Shown here one piece after another: positions 26,407 to 34,127 of a DNA stretch of 64,000 bases. The notes below the pieces were generated by a model. It saw nothing but the letters and a program-made list of their open reading frames with translations. It had not been told where the DNA came from and searched no databases. Position 1 is the stretch's first letter; every line of letters begins with the position of its first letter. Source of the DNA: Treponema sp. (GTDB lineage: Bacteria; Spirochaetota; Spirochaetia; Treponematales; Treponemataceae); the NCBI GenBank assembly GCA_016297405.1, contig JAEDGP010000003.1, positions 1-64,000 on the forward strand, in the 5' to 3' direction. The position numbers and the translations under genes were made by a program.

Positions 26407-27395
26407 CAATACCCCTCCACTCCAAGCAAATGGTTTTCATTTGCATCATGGATTTTGCGAACTACACGAAGTTTTGCGCTTCTGGAAGGGGAATTCGCCT
26501 TAATTTCTTCTTCTGTAGGACCTATAGGTTTGCGAGTCAGAATCTCTGCGCAAGCATTGCCACCACATCTGCATTGAGCAACTTCAGGGGGACAAACACA
26601 TTGCTTGCCAAGGTTCCTGAAGTAATTCTTAACAATTCTGTCTTCCAGAGAATGAAAAGTGATTACACCAAGTTTTCCCCCAGGAATCAGCAGATTGAAG
26701 GCATTGTGCAAAGCTTGAGGTATATGACGAAGTTCACTATTAACAGCAATGCGCAAAGCCTGAAAAGTTCGAGTTGCAGGATGTATCGCGCCGTAGCGAT
26801 AACTACCAGGAACAACATCGAAAATCAAATCTGCAAGAGCCTTTGAGGTCTGGATTCTGCTTGCACTTCTTGCTTCAACGATTCTGTGAGCGATTCGTCT
26901 TGAAAACTTTTCTTCACCATAAAGGTAAATGAGATTCGCAAGCTCTTCTTCTCTCATGTCATTCACAAGATCCGCTGCAGATTCCTTTTCCGAATTCGGA
27001 TCCAATCGCATATCCAACGGTTCGTCATAACGGAAAGAAAAACCTCTCCCTGACTTTTCGTAATGGAATACAGAAATTCCAAGATCAAAAAGAATCAGGT
27101 TCGGTTTTGGATATTGAGCCGGATAAGATTCATAAAAATCATTGAACCAGCCGTTATAAAAATGCATTCTGTCACCGAAAACGCTAAGGCGTTCCCTAGC
27201 CCTAGCCTGGATGACAGAATCTGCATCGATACCAATAATATTGAGGGAATTAAATTTAGAAAGAAAGGCATTGGAATGACCGCCTTCACCCAAAGTAGAA
27301 TCAACCATCCAGCAGTCTTTTTCAAAAGATTCTCCGATTGGACTAAGCCAATCAAGACAAGGCTGCAACAAAACCGGCGTATGAACGATTTCCAC
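26406..27395 (-). CDS. rsmH: 16S rRNA (cytosine(1402)-N4)-methyltransferase RsmH
   Basis: RsmH (MraW) methylates C1402 of 16S rRNA with SAM. The SAM site MVDSTLGEGGHSNAFL is near 28-43. FDLGISVFHYEKSGRGFSFRYDEPLDMRLD, split around 98-128, and ALRIAVNSEL and ITFHSLEDRIVK blocks are typical. The start is a GTG with GGGG about eight bases upstream. It lies 26 bases after mraZ. Confidence 0.97.
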   Translation of the reverse strand: MEIVHTPVLLQPCLDWLSPIGESFEKDCWMVDSTLGEGGHSNAFLSKFNSLNIIGIDADSVIQARARERLSVFGDRMHFYNGWFNDFYESYPAQYPKPNLILFDLGISVFHYEKSGRGFSFRYDEPLDMRLDPNSEKESAADLVNDMREEELANLIYLYGEEKFSRRIAHRIVEARSASRIQTSKALADLIFDVVPGSYRYGAIHPATRTFQALRIAVNSELRHIPQALHNAFNLLIPGGKLGVITFHSLEDRIVKNYFRNLGKQCVCPPEVAQCRCGGNACAEILTRKPIGPTEEEIKANSPSRSAKLRVVRKIHDANENHLLGVEGY

Positions 27396-27421
27396 TTCGA
27401 TTCCCCACTTTTTTTTACATA

Positions 27422-27865
27422 CTAGAAGTTAATGTCCTTAAATTGCTCACTTGCTTCCAGAAGTTTTTCTTCAGTTTCGCAAAGATAGCTTTCATAAGAA
27501 GCGGCATTCCAAAGTTCAACAAAACGTTGTTCACCAAGGAAAACGCAATCTTTTTCAAGCCCGGCAAATTCGCGCAAACTTTGTGGGATAGAAAGACGAC
27601 CTGATTTATCAAATTCGATTTCCTGAGCCGGAGCAATAAAACGTCTCATAATGATTCGATTCTGCTCGCTAAAAGGAGAAGCATTTGCCATCAGTTTTGA
27701 TGACATACTCTCCCATTCCTCAGGAGTAAAAAGCCACAAACATCGATCGACAGATTTTGTAACAATCATGACATTTGAAGAAATTCCGGCACGAAGCTTT
27801 GTAGGAAACATAATTCTTCCCTTTTCATCAAGGGTATTTCTGTATTCACCTGTAAGCAATTTCAT
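27422..27865 (-). CDS. mraZ: Transcriptional regulator MraZ
   Basis: MraZ is the AbrB-like double-domain regulator that heads the dcw operon and represses it. Two copies of the D-x-x-GR-hydrophobic-x-x-P motif are visible: TLDEKGRIMFPTKLR at about 9-23 and FDKSGRLSIPQSLRE near 81-95. From the ATG the protein has 147 residues, normal for the family. The frame also opens at a GTG five codons earlier, inside the operator repeats, and is not preferred. An operator with 10-base spacing lies directly upstream. Confidence 0.96.
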   Translation of the reverse strand: MKLLTGEYRNTLDEKGRIMFPTKLRAGISSNVMIVTKSVDRCLWLFTPEEWESMSSKLMANASPFSEQNRIIMRRFIAPAQEIEFDKSGRLSIPQSLREFAGLEKDCVFLGEQRFVELWNAASYESYLCETEEKLLEASEQFKDINF

Positions 27866-27900
27866 GCCACTTTCTTCCACTTTTTACTACTTTTTCCCAC
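27866..27900 (-). promoter_or_regulatory. MraZ-type operator, four GTGG/GTAG units at exact 10-base spacing
   Basis: Reading the minus strand from 27900: GTGGGAAAAA, GTAGTAAAAA, GTGGAAGAAA, then GTGGC running into the ATG. In E. coli and mycoplasmas MraZ binds TGGGN boxes spaced by 5 bases (10-base period). The boxes run into the ribosome site and start codon, so binding would block both transcription and translation. Confidence 0.7.
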
Positions 27901-27909
27901 TTACTCACT

Positions 27910-27937
27910 ATTTTACTGTAAAAATTCCTAAAGTCAA
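27910..27937 (-). promoter_or_regulatory. Putative promoter of the mraZ-led dcw operon
   Basis: TTGACT (27937-27932), 16 bases, TAAAAT (27915-27910) on the minus strand. The expected start point falls just before the first MraZ box, the normal arrangement for autorepression. Confidence 0.55.
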
Positions 27938-28011
27938 CAACATTTCTTGCCGAAAATAGAAAAAGTCAAATATCATAAATTAATTTATCTTTTTGTTTGT
28001 ATAGCACTTTT

Positions 28012-28023
28012 TTGACCAGTCAA
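28012..28023. promoter_or_regulatory. Palindrome TTGAC-CA-GTCAA just upstream of the unknown nuclease-like gene
   Basis: A perfect 5-base inverted repeat with a 2-base centre lies 5 bases before the ATG at 28029. This gene has no visible Shine-Dalgarno. The palindrome could be an operator, but length and AT content make a chance match possible. Confidence 0.3.
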
Positions 28024-28028
28024 TTTCA

Positions 28029-28757
28029 ATGAAAAACATAAACACATATAACGAAAGTTCTCTTCACCTTACGCTAAAAAAGCTATACAGCCTGAACGAA
28101 GGAGACAGGACTGAAGTCGTTCTTGACGGGCACATTTATGACATCGTCACAAAAGATCAGGATGTAATCGAAATCCAGACAAAAAACATTTATTCACTGA
28201 AAGAAAAAATTCTGAATTCCCTTTCAAAAGACAGAAACGTAAAAATCGTCCATCCAATACCATGCATAAAAATAATTCAGACTAAAGATAAAGAAGGAAA
28301 CATAATTTCCTGCAGAAAAAGCCCTAAAAAACTGAGCATCTATTCAGTCTTTAACGAAATAAAAAGCTTTTTTCCAATATTACTCATGGAAAATTTCTGT
28401 CTTGAATTGATAATCTGTGAAATCACAGAAGAAAGGGTTCGCACTGAAGAAAAAGAGCAGTCAAAAAACAAGCGAAGAAGATTCAAAAAAAACTGGCAGA
28501 TCGTAAACAAAAAACTTGATAAAATCATCGAAACAAAAACATTTAAAACTCGGCAGGATTATCTTTCCCTGCTCCCAGAAAATCTACCAGCTGAATTTTG
28601 CGTAAACGATATAAAAAACGCATTCAAAATCGACAAAACCAAAAATGCAGATTGCATAAAAAATGCAAATATAATGATCTGGACTTTCTCCAAAATTGGA
28701 ATAATTGAGTTTATCGGGAAAAAAGGAAATTCAAAAATTTACAGACTATCAAAATAA
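28029..28757 (+). CDS. Unknown protein: nuclease-like N-terminus, basic linker, winged-helix-like C-terminus
   Basis: I do not recognise this 242-residue protein. The N-terminal 80 residues (EGDRTEVVLDGHIYDIV, then DVIEIQTKNIYSLKEKI) show the spacing of acidic residues and E-x-Q of PD-(D/E)xK-fold nucleases, which is inference only. Residues 140-165 are very basic (SKNKRRRFKKNW). The last 60 residues resemble a winged helix ending in IGIIEFIGKKGNSKIYRLS. It has no signal peptide or membrane segment. It is divergent from mraZ, is Lys-rich and more AT-rich than its neighbours, and is flanked by a 14-base near-perfect direct repeat (27961-27974, 28765-28778). No clear ribosome site precedes the ATG. 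Confidence 0.6.
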   Translation: MKNINTYNESSLHLTLKKLYSLNEGDRTEVVLDGHIYDIVTKDQDVIEIQTKNIYSLKEKILNSLSKDRNVKIVHPIPCIKIIQTKDKEGNIISCRKSPKKLSIYSVFNEIKSFFPILLMENFCLELIICEITEERVRTEEKEQSKNKRRRFKKNWQIVNKKLDKIIETKTFKTRQDYLSLLPENLPAEFCVNDIKNAFKIDKTKNADCIKNANIMIWTFSKIGIIEFIGKKGNSKIYRLSK

Positions 28758-29197
28758 AACAAAAAAAAGTCAAACATCCAAATCAAAATGAGATTTACAA
28801 AAAGAACGCTGCCCCTAGGAAAAGAGCTACCTTAAAGCCGTTGCCTGGCAGCATGAAACAGCGACTTTAAACAGAAAGTTATTCAGAAAACTTTATTCAT
28901 ACTTCAACATTATTTTAAAAGCTCATATACACCGGCTACAGCTTTATAATTACGCATTAAACATTGTTAATTCTCTATTCTATTAAACAATTCTTCATTA
29001 TATTTAAATTTTGACAGAAAAAGACATAACAGAAAAAAATCTTGAAGCTTTTATTTTGTTTAAGTTCTGATTGAATAATTTGTTCTGTTCATAGTGTTTG
29101 TGTTCTTTTTTTAGTCCTCGGTGGTATGTTTTAAATTTCAGTCATAATGTACAGGGAGTTTTTGAGGAAGCAGATTTGATAATTTTTTTACAAAAAA
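28758..29197. other. Gene-free stretch with an RNA-like folding block
   Basis: This 440-base region between convergent genes has no credible ORF. Bases 28807-28868 are richer in G+C and hold mutually exclusive pairings: GCTGCC (28808) can pair with GGCAGC (28847), or CGCTG with CAGCG (28859), and AAAGCCGTTG (28834) with CAGCGACTTT (28859) with one mismatch. The rest is AT-rich with no visible feature. Confidence 0.35.
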
Positions 29198-29809
29198 TCA
29201 AGTTTTAGGATTGAAGATTTTTTTCAGATTTAGTTTAAAACGGATTCCAAATTCATTGTTGTTTTTTTTAAGGTCTTTTGCATAATCTGGCAGATTATTA
29301 TTTGAAATTGTTATTCGGTAGCCGTAGAAAAAATCTATTAAAACATAATTTTTGATATTTTGTTTCCAGCCAATTTGAGGAAATAAATTTATGATTGTAT
29401 CGCTAGATTCTTCTTTGGAACTTATATAATTTATGAAATCTGTGGAAATTCCAAAGCCTAAATAAAGCCAGTTTAATTTTTTGTTGAATGGATACAGATA
29501 GCTGTCTAAGCCAATTCCTACAGTGGTAATAATTACATCATAATCAACGGGCCATACTGTCATGTGGGAAAACTTTCCTTTTATTGACCAAAAATCAGTT
29601 AAAAGATGTTCGTATGAAAAACCAAGCCCCCAGCCGTTATTCTTTAGGCCTGTAAGTGTATAAGAAGTATCCAGGGAAAAAATGCTGTTTTCAATAAATG
29701 ACGAATTTTTTAAAATTTCAGAAGAAGAATCGGTCTGGGTTATCTTTTCAATGGAATGAAGCGATGGGAGCATAAAAAATAAAAAGAAAAAGAAGAAGCA
29801 TTTTTTCAC
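29198..29809 (-). CDS. Small exported protein, probable outer-membrane beta-barrel
   Basis: A 203-residue product with a signal peptide (MKK, a Phe-rich core, cleavage near LHS) and about eight amphipathic strands with alternating aromatic residues (for example GWGLGFSYEHLL, WLYLGFGISTDFI, EFGIRFKLNLKKI), as in eight-stranded barrels. Function unknown. The in-frame start is a GTG, 7 bases after TATAAT with no ribosome site; an apparent ATG nearby is in another frame. Confidence 0.6.
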   Translation of the reverse strand: MKKCFFFFFLFFMLPSLHSIEKITQTDSSSEILKNSSFIENSIFSLDTSYTLTGLKNNGWGLGFSYEHLLTDFWSIKGKFSHMTVWPVDYDVIITTVGIGLDSYLYPFNKKLNWLYLGFGISTDFINYISSKEESSDTIINLFPQIGWKQNIKNYVLIDFFYGYRITISNNNLPDYAKDLKKNNNEFGIRFKLNLKKIFNPKT

Positions 29810-29845
29810 AGAAATAATTATATCATTTCATTTACTTCCCAACAA
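29810..29845 (-). promoter_or_regulatory. Strong promoter with leaderless geometry (GTG start)
   Basis: TTGTTG (29845-29840), 17 bases, TATAAT (29822-29817), then 7 bases to the GTG on the minus strand. Confidence 0.6.
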
Positions 29846-29863
29846 ATAGGGATTTGTTTAACG

Positions 29864-29956
29864 ATGGCAGAAAAAGAGCGAAAATTGCGTAAAATTCGCT
29901 TTTCCCTGGAGCCAAAACAGAATTACTGGAGAACAAATGACCTGTTTTTTAAATAA
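29864..29956 (+). CDS. Possible 30-residue basic peptide
   Basis: A short frame begins MAEKERKLRKIRFSLEPK and ends in DLFFK. Basic composition and ordinary codons make it peptide-like, but AGGG is 13 bases away from the ATG and no family is recognised. It may be a remnant. Confidence 0.2.
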   Translation: MAEKERKLRKIRFSLEPKQNYWRTNDLFFK

Positions 29957-30220
29957 AAATATAAAATCCCGGTCAAAAAACTGGGTTACCATACTAAATT
30001 CAATTGGAATGCGGCAGAAAAGGATAATTGGTCCTAAAAATATTAATTTGTGGGAAGAGAAGAATTTTTAGCTGATTTTAGCCTGAAGTTGCTGTAAACT
30101 TACAAATCTTGTAGATAAAATCATAAGTGCTGCCATTAGCTACGGAATTTATATGGGATTTAGGAAATTAAAACAAATATGATAGTGTTTTGATTTTTCC
30201 AAATCTCCCCAGAGCAAAAA
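29957..30220. other. AT-rich intergenic region without identifiable genes
   Basis: I see no ORF or RNA gene. A weak hairpin CCCGGT...ACTGGG lies near 29973 and is not followed by a T run. The region leads into the MITE-like copy 2. Confidence 0.4.
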
Positions 30221-30345
30221 AAGGGGGGTGTCCAATAAGTTTTCATTACGGTGGTTGAGTTTATCGAAACCACCACATTTAGTGTGATGGTCATTTCGAC
30301 AGGCTCAATGACCACTGCAATTTATACTTTTGGGACATCCCCTTT
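30221..30345. repeat. MITE-like inverted-repeat element, copy 2
   Basis: A 125-base element with imperfect 20-base ends (AAGGGGGGTGTCC at the left, matched by the reverse complement of GGGACATCCCCTTT at the right). The GGTGGTT...AACCACC core is in opposite orientation to copies 1 and 3. It contains one TTCGACAGGCTCA. It ends 16 bases from the flaA-like stop codon. Confidence 0.65.
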
Positions 30346-30361
30346 ACAATCACGAAAAGAA

Positions 30362-31084
30362 TTACCAGTTGTCAGACATATCGTCTGGATCGTGGTTTTC
30401 TGTATCGTAAAGATCTGTTACACAGCGAAGAGCATCCAAATAAAGATAATAAGAACCGCGAGCAAGCATTGGGTTACAATCTACACGGAAACCAATAACC
30501 TTAAGTCCTGGTCTATCGCCATAATAAGCACTGTGCTGAACGATACCATGTTCTCCATCTGGACTTGGAGGAACTACAGCAGTAAGCTTTTTCCAGCCGC
30601 TAAAACCAAGTGAACCCATGAAAAGTTCATAATCACGACCAAAATAATCTTCTACAAGAACATAAAGTTCATGACCCTGGTTTCTACCACAAACCCACAT
30701 TGAAATGGTCTTTGTAACACCAAGAATAGCAATAGGTCGCTGAGCTGTAATGTAGAATGAATTTACTCCACGTCGGAAAAATTCAACCTTTACACCAAGC
30801 ACCATTACATCTTCATCTTCTTTTCCTTCATCTTCCTTCAAAGGTTCCTTCATTTCAGGATTACCTTCAAAAAGGCGAGATGAAATGACACCATAGTCTG
30901 GAGACATATGAACAAACCACGAACCTTCGCGTTCGAATTTATCCAATGAAATCTCATGAAGAGCCTGCATTGCAGAATCATTACCAATTGTTTCTGGATT
31001 AGGTTCTTCTACAATGCTGTTCTGAGCTGATACTGCACACGCAAAAGCTGCTGAAATTGCAGCTGCAATAAGAAACTTTTTCAT
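30362..31084 (-). CDS. FlaA-family flagellar filament outer-layer (sheath) protein, second gene
   Basis: FlaA proteins coat the FlaB core of the periplasmic flagellum. The 240-residue product has a signal peptide (about 20 residues, ending AVSAQ), then the FlaA domain with alternating Trp/Gly strands (SMWVCGRNQGHELYVLVEDYFGRD, split; GSLGFSGWKKLTAVVP; LKVIGFRVDCNP). An acidic stretch KEDEGKEDED lies near 83-92. The ATG overlaps the upstream flaA stop by one base with GGAGG before it, so the two are co-translated. Which of the treponemal FlaA paralogues this is cannot be fixed here. Confidence 0.9.
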   Translation of the reverse strand: MKKFLIAAAISAAFACAVSAQNSIVEEPNPETIGNDSAMQALHEISLDKFEREGSWFVHMSPDYGVISSRLFEGNPEMKEPLKEDEGKEDEDVMVLGVKVEFFRRGVNSFYITAQRPIAILGVTKTISMWVCGRNQGHELYVLVEDYFGRDYELFMGSLGFSGWKKLTAVVPPSPDGEHGIVQHSAYYGDRPGLKVIGFRVDCNPMLARGSYYLYLDALRCVTDLYDTENHDPDDMSDNW

Positions 31085-31842
31085 TATTTAGCCTCCGATG
31101 AAGCTGATGTTTTATTTGTGCTGCTGTTTGGAACTGCAGAACCTGTTTCAGCACCACTGAAATCTGTATCCTTCAATTCATATCCATCAAATACATATGA
31201 AAGTGAATTAGACATATATTTCAACTGATCAAAATAAACTGTGAAGTCATCAACATATTCAGCAGCATCGCTTCTAATTCTAAAGCCAACCAAAGTCATG
31301 TTTTTTGGACCAGAACGAAGTTTTGAATGCTGTGGAATCCAACCTGGAATAGAGACAACAAAGTTTTTCCAACCGTTGAAAGCAAGGTTTCCTGCTGGAA
31401 GAACGTGTACACGACCATTAGCATCACGAACCATTACATCAAGGTAATAAAGATAGTTTGCACCCCAAACCCAGAAGTCAAGATGGTCAACATTTCCAAT
31501 GAAAGGAATTTCAAAGTTCTTTCCATCTTTTGTAGGAATGATTTCAATCCAGTTATCGCCCTTGCGGTTGAATGCAGCCTGAATACCAAATACTTTAGGA
31601 TCAGGATCACCTTCTCTACGGAATGGCTTCAATGAATTAGGAATACCATCGAAGTATCCAAACTTTGGATAGCCTTCAGCAATAAAACGACTTGCATTAA
31701 CAACCCATTTCCATTCCTGTTCAGTATCGTAATTGTCAATTACAAATGTCTCTACACTCTTTGAACTCGGCTGGCTGAAAGCTGGAATGCTGAGCGCAAA
31801 AAGAAGAGCAAGATTTACAAAGACCTTTAAGACCTTTTTCAT
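31084..31842 (-). CDS. FlaA-family flagellar filament outer-layer (sheath) protein, first gene
   Basis: A 252-residue secreted FlaA protein with a signal peptide ending near SIPAFSQ and the same strand pattern as its neighbour (LDFWVWGANYLYYLDVMVRD, NLAFNGWKNFVVSIPGWIP, MTLVGFRIRSDA). The C-terminus is Ser/Thr-rich. AAGGAG precedes the ATG. Tandem flaA genes of this type are common in treponemes and the products are exported by Sec to the periplasm. A consensus sigma70 promoter lies upstream. Confidence 0.92.
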   Translation of the reverse strand: MKKVLKVFVNLALLFALSIPAFSQPSSKSVETFVIDNYDTEQEWKWVVNASRFIAEGYPKFGYFDGIPNSLKPFRREGDPDPKVFGIQAAFNRKGDNWIEIIPTKDGKNFEIPFIGNVDHLDFWVWGANYLYYLDVMVRDANGRVHVLPAGNLAFNGWKNFVVSIPGWIPQHSKLRSGPKNMTLVGFRIRSDAAEYVDDFTVYFDQLKYMSNSLSYVFDGYELKDTDFSGAETGSAVPNSSTNKTSASSEAK

Positions 31843-31933
31843 GTAAAACTCCTTCTAAAATATTACATCCCGAAAATCACGGAACGCATCAGTATCATTA
31901 TCGGAACAAATATTAATAATTAATAGTATTATA

Positions 31934-31962
31934 ATTATATTTAAGCAATGTTTGTTTGTCAA
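31934..31962 (-). promoter_or_regulatory. Perfect-consensus sigma70 promoter of the flaA pair
   Basis: TTGACA (31962-31957), exactly 17 bases, TATAAT (31939-31934), giving an untranslated leader of about 85 bases. TCCGATAA (31905-31898) further downstream resembles a sigma28 -10 but has no matching TAAA 15 bases before it. Confidence 0.75.
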
Positions 31963-32071
31963 ATTGTTTATATAGCAAACACGCCAAAAAAAAGACAAGA
32001 AAACAAGTAAAATCAAATCTTAATGACAAAAACAGAAAGCAAGAGAATTCAACAAAACTTTGATTGAACTG

Positions 32072-32653
32072 CTATTTTCGTTTAAGACATTTGTTTTTGG
32101 TGAAAATCTGAGATCGGGAGTTTTTCCGCTCATATTCGTCCCGAGTTATTTCCATTTCCAAAACAGACCATATTTCGTCGTTGAAGCGATACGTATCCTG
32201 AGCATCCACCTGAACATTCTTGAAACCAGCTGAAACATAGCAATAATATGCACTTGTATTCTTATCGAAAACACCTACAGTAACGCGATTTGCCTGCAGA
32301 AAGTTAAAGGCATAATCCAACGCCAATTTGACCATCTGCTTTCCATAACCTTGACCACGTACATCTGGATGAACAATAACCCACCCCAAACGAATAGACT
32401 GCTTATCGCCATTGGTATAACGCATTATAAAGTGCCCTGCAATTCCAAGCTCATCGTAACAAGTCATGGGATAAAAATTATCAGCTTCTACGCAATCGCC
32501 GTTCCAATCATAATACTTGTTGTTCATATCTGCCGGAGAGATGGGATATGAATCATATCGGTCCGAGCTCCACATGCGGAAAGATTGTTCGTCATTGCAC
32601 CAGTTAACTATAGAATTTGCGTCACATGGTTTATAAGGTCTAAGTCTAAGCAT
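32072..32653 (-). CDS. GNAT-family N-acetyltransferase
   Basis: A 193-residue acetyl-CoA-dependent acetyltransferase of the GNAT fold. Motif A VHPDVRGQGYGKQMV (about 92-106, the R/Q-x-x-G-x-G/A loop) and the AYYCYVSAGFKN motif B are clear. The resemblance is to the RimJ/RimL-like branch, but the acceptor is unknown. GAGGG precedes the ATG. It follows hisS in the same direction after 51 bases. Confidence 0.85.
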   Translation of the reverse strand: MLRLRPYKPCDANSIVNWCNDEQSFRMWSSDRYDSYPISPADMNNKYYDWNGDCVEADNFYPMTCYDELGIAGHFIMRYTNGDKQSIRLGWVIVHPDVRGQGYGKQMVKLALDYAFNFLQANRVTVGVFDKNTSAYYCYVSAGFKNVQVDAQDTYRFNDEIWSVLEMEITRDEYERKNSRSQIFTKNKCLKRK

Positions 32654-32704
32654 AAATCCCTCATAATCATAATACCATGGGTTTTACAATTTTAAAAGAA
32701 CAAG

Positions 32705-33940
32705 TTACTTGACCGTAAGCTGTCCTTCCTTGAATTGAGCAAATTTCGTATATCCCTGGCCTTCAAGCATTGCAAACTGCGGTCCCATTTTCTTTGCCTT
32801 TCTGATAATGGAAACAGAATAATCACTTCTAAGGGACTGGCTGGCTTTCAGAACTTCTGTAAATGGAGTTTCTTCTCCATACAAAAGGGCACACTTTTCC
32901 TTTGCATCCGGAATCTGATAATTCTGCTCAAGAAGAATTGCACAGATGCGTTCAAAACCGATCGAAAAACCAACAGCAGGAACACTTTGCCCAAGAAATT
33001 TTCCAATCATATTATCGTAGCGACCACCGCCACCTACAGCACCACTAAAATCTGGACAGGCAATTTCAAAAACCATTCCCGTGTAATACCCTTGGCCACG
33101 AACGAGATTTGGACAATACGAAACTGAATATCTGCCTTCGCTTGCCAGCAAAGAAGTTTCCATCACATATTTCAAATCATCTGCAATTCCTGAATCAGAA
33201 CATCTTGCAGCAACAGCATCCAGGGTAAGATCATCACTTGAAATAAACGAAACAAGGGCCGAAATAGCATTTTCAGGAAACTGCTTTTCTTTGAGTTCAG
33301 CTTCAACGCCAGAAGGCCCGATCTTGTCGAGTTTATCAAATGTAATGCAAACAGAATCAAGAGTGTTTGAAGCAAAACCCATAGTTTCAAGCATATTGCG
33401 CAGAATTCGGCGGTCATTGATATTTATTGTAAAATTCTTAAATCCAATATTCAGCATGGCACGTGCCGTAACGTCAATAAGCTCAACTTCGGCATTGCAG
33501 CTGGAATCTCCCAGAATATCTATATCACACTGAACGAATTCGCGAAGACGACCTTTTTGAGGACGTTCTGCACGATAAACACGGTCGGTCTGAATGACCT
33601 TAAATGGAAACTGAAGCTTTTCTTTGTTGGCTGCAAAAAATCTGGACAATGGAAGCGTAAGGTCATAGCGAAGCCCCATATCAGAAAGGGTCTTTTCACT
33701 AGGATTAGATGAAAGTGCGCTATCCAACTTTTCTCCACGTTTAAGAACTTTAAAAACAAGATTCAGGTTATCTCCCCCATCAGACTTGTCTATATTCTCT
33801 GAATCTTCAAGAATCGGCGTTGAAATACGCTCAAAGCCGGAAGCTCTATAAGTTTCAAGGATTTTTCCCTGAATATAATCGCGGATTCTCTGCTCCTGTG
33901 GCAAAATATCTTTCATGCCTTTCAACGCATTTACTTTCAT
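32705..33940 (-). CDS. hisS: Histidine--tRNA ligase
   Basis: A class II synthetase charging tRNA-His. Motif 1 (KGMKDILPQEQRIRDYI), motif 2 with the catalytic Arg (RAERPQKGRLREFVQCD, near 125), the histidine signature blocks LVRGQGYYTGMVFE and GGGGRYDNMIG, motif 3 near 310 and a C-terminal anticodon-binding domain are present. Length 411 is normal. GAGG precedes the ATG by about 7 bases. A TATAAT box (33998-33993) lies about 50 bases upstream with no good -35. Confidence 0.97.
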   Translation of the reverse strand: MKVNALKGMKDILPQEQRIRDYIQGKILETYRASGFERISTPILEDSENIDKSDGGDNLNLVFKVLKRGEKLDSALSSNPSEKTLSDMGLRYDLTLPLSRFFAANKEKLQFPFKVIQTDRVYRAERPQKGRLREFVQCDIDILGDSSCNAEVELIDVTARAMLNIGFKNFTININDRRILRNMLETMGFASNTLDSVCITFDKLDKIGPSGVEAELKEKQFPENAISALVSFISSDDLTLDAVAARCSDSGIADDLKYVMETSLLASEGRYSVSYCPNLVRGQGYYTGMVFEIACPDFSGAVGGGGRYDNMIGKFLGQSVPAVGFSIGFERICAILLEQNYQIPDAKEKCALLYGEETPFTEVLKASQSLRSDYSVSIIRKAKKMGPQFAMLEGQGYTKFAQFKEGQLTVK

Positions 33941-34127
33941 TCTTTACCTCACAATGGTTATCAGGTACTGCAATATTACAGAAATTGCATCGATTATACA
34001 ATAAATTCAATTTTCCAAAGACCATAGCCAAAGAAAAACTGCTATATTTGTCTGGCCATAAATGCAAATCTGCAAAAAGACTTTCATGTTTTATCCATAA
34101 AATTATTCATGAAAAAAAATGAATATC

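Noticed and set aside
28800..28870. SRP RNA, tmRNA or a known riboswitch
   Set aside because: The block lacks the GGAAGCAGC-type loop of SRP RNA and I recognise no riboswitch core sequence in it.
29800..29806. ATG near 29803 as the start of the exported barrel-like protein
   Set aside because: It is out of frame; the in-frame start is the GTG at 29809.
31898..31905. TCCGATAA in the flaA leader as a sigma28 -10
   Set aside because: The -35 position reads ATTA, and a perfect-consensus sigma70 promoter lies just upstream.
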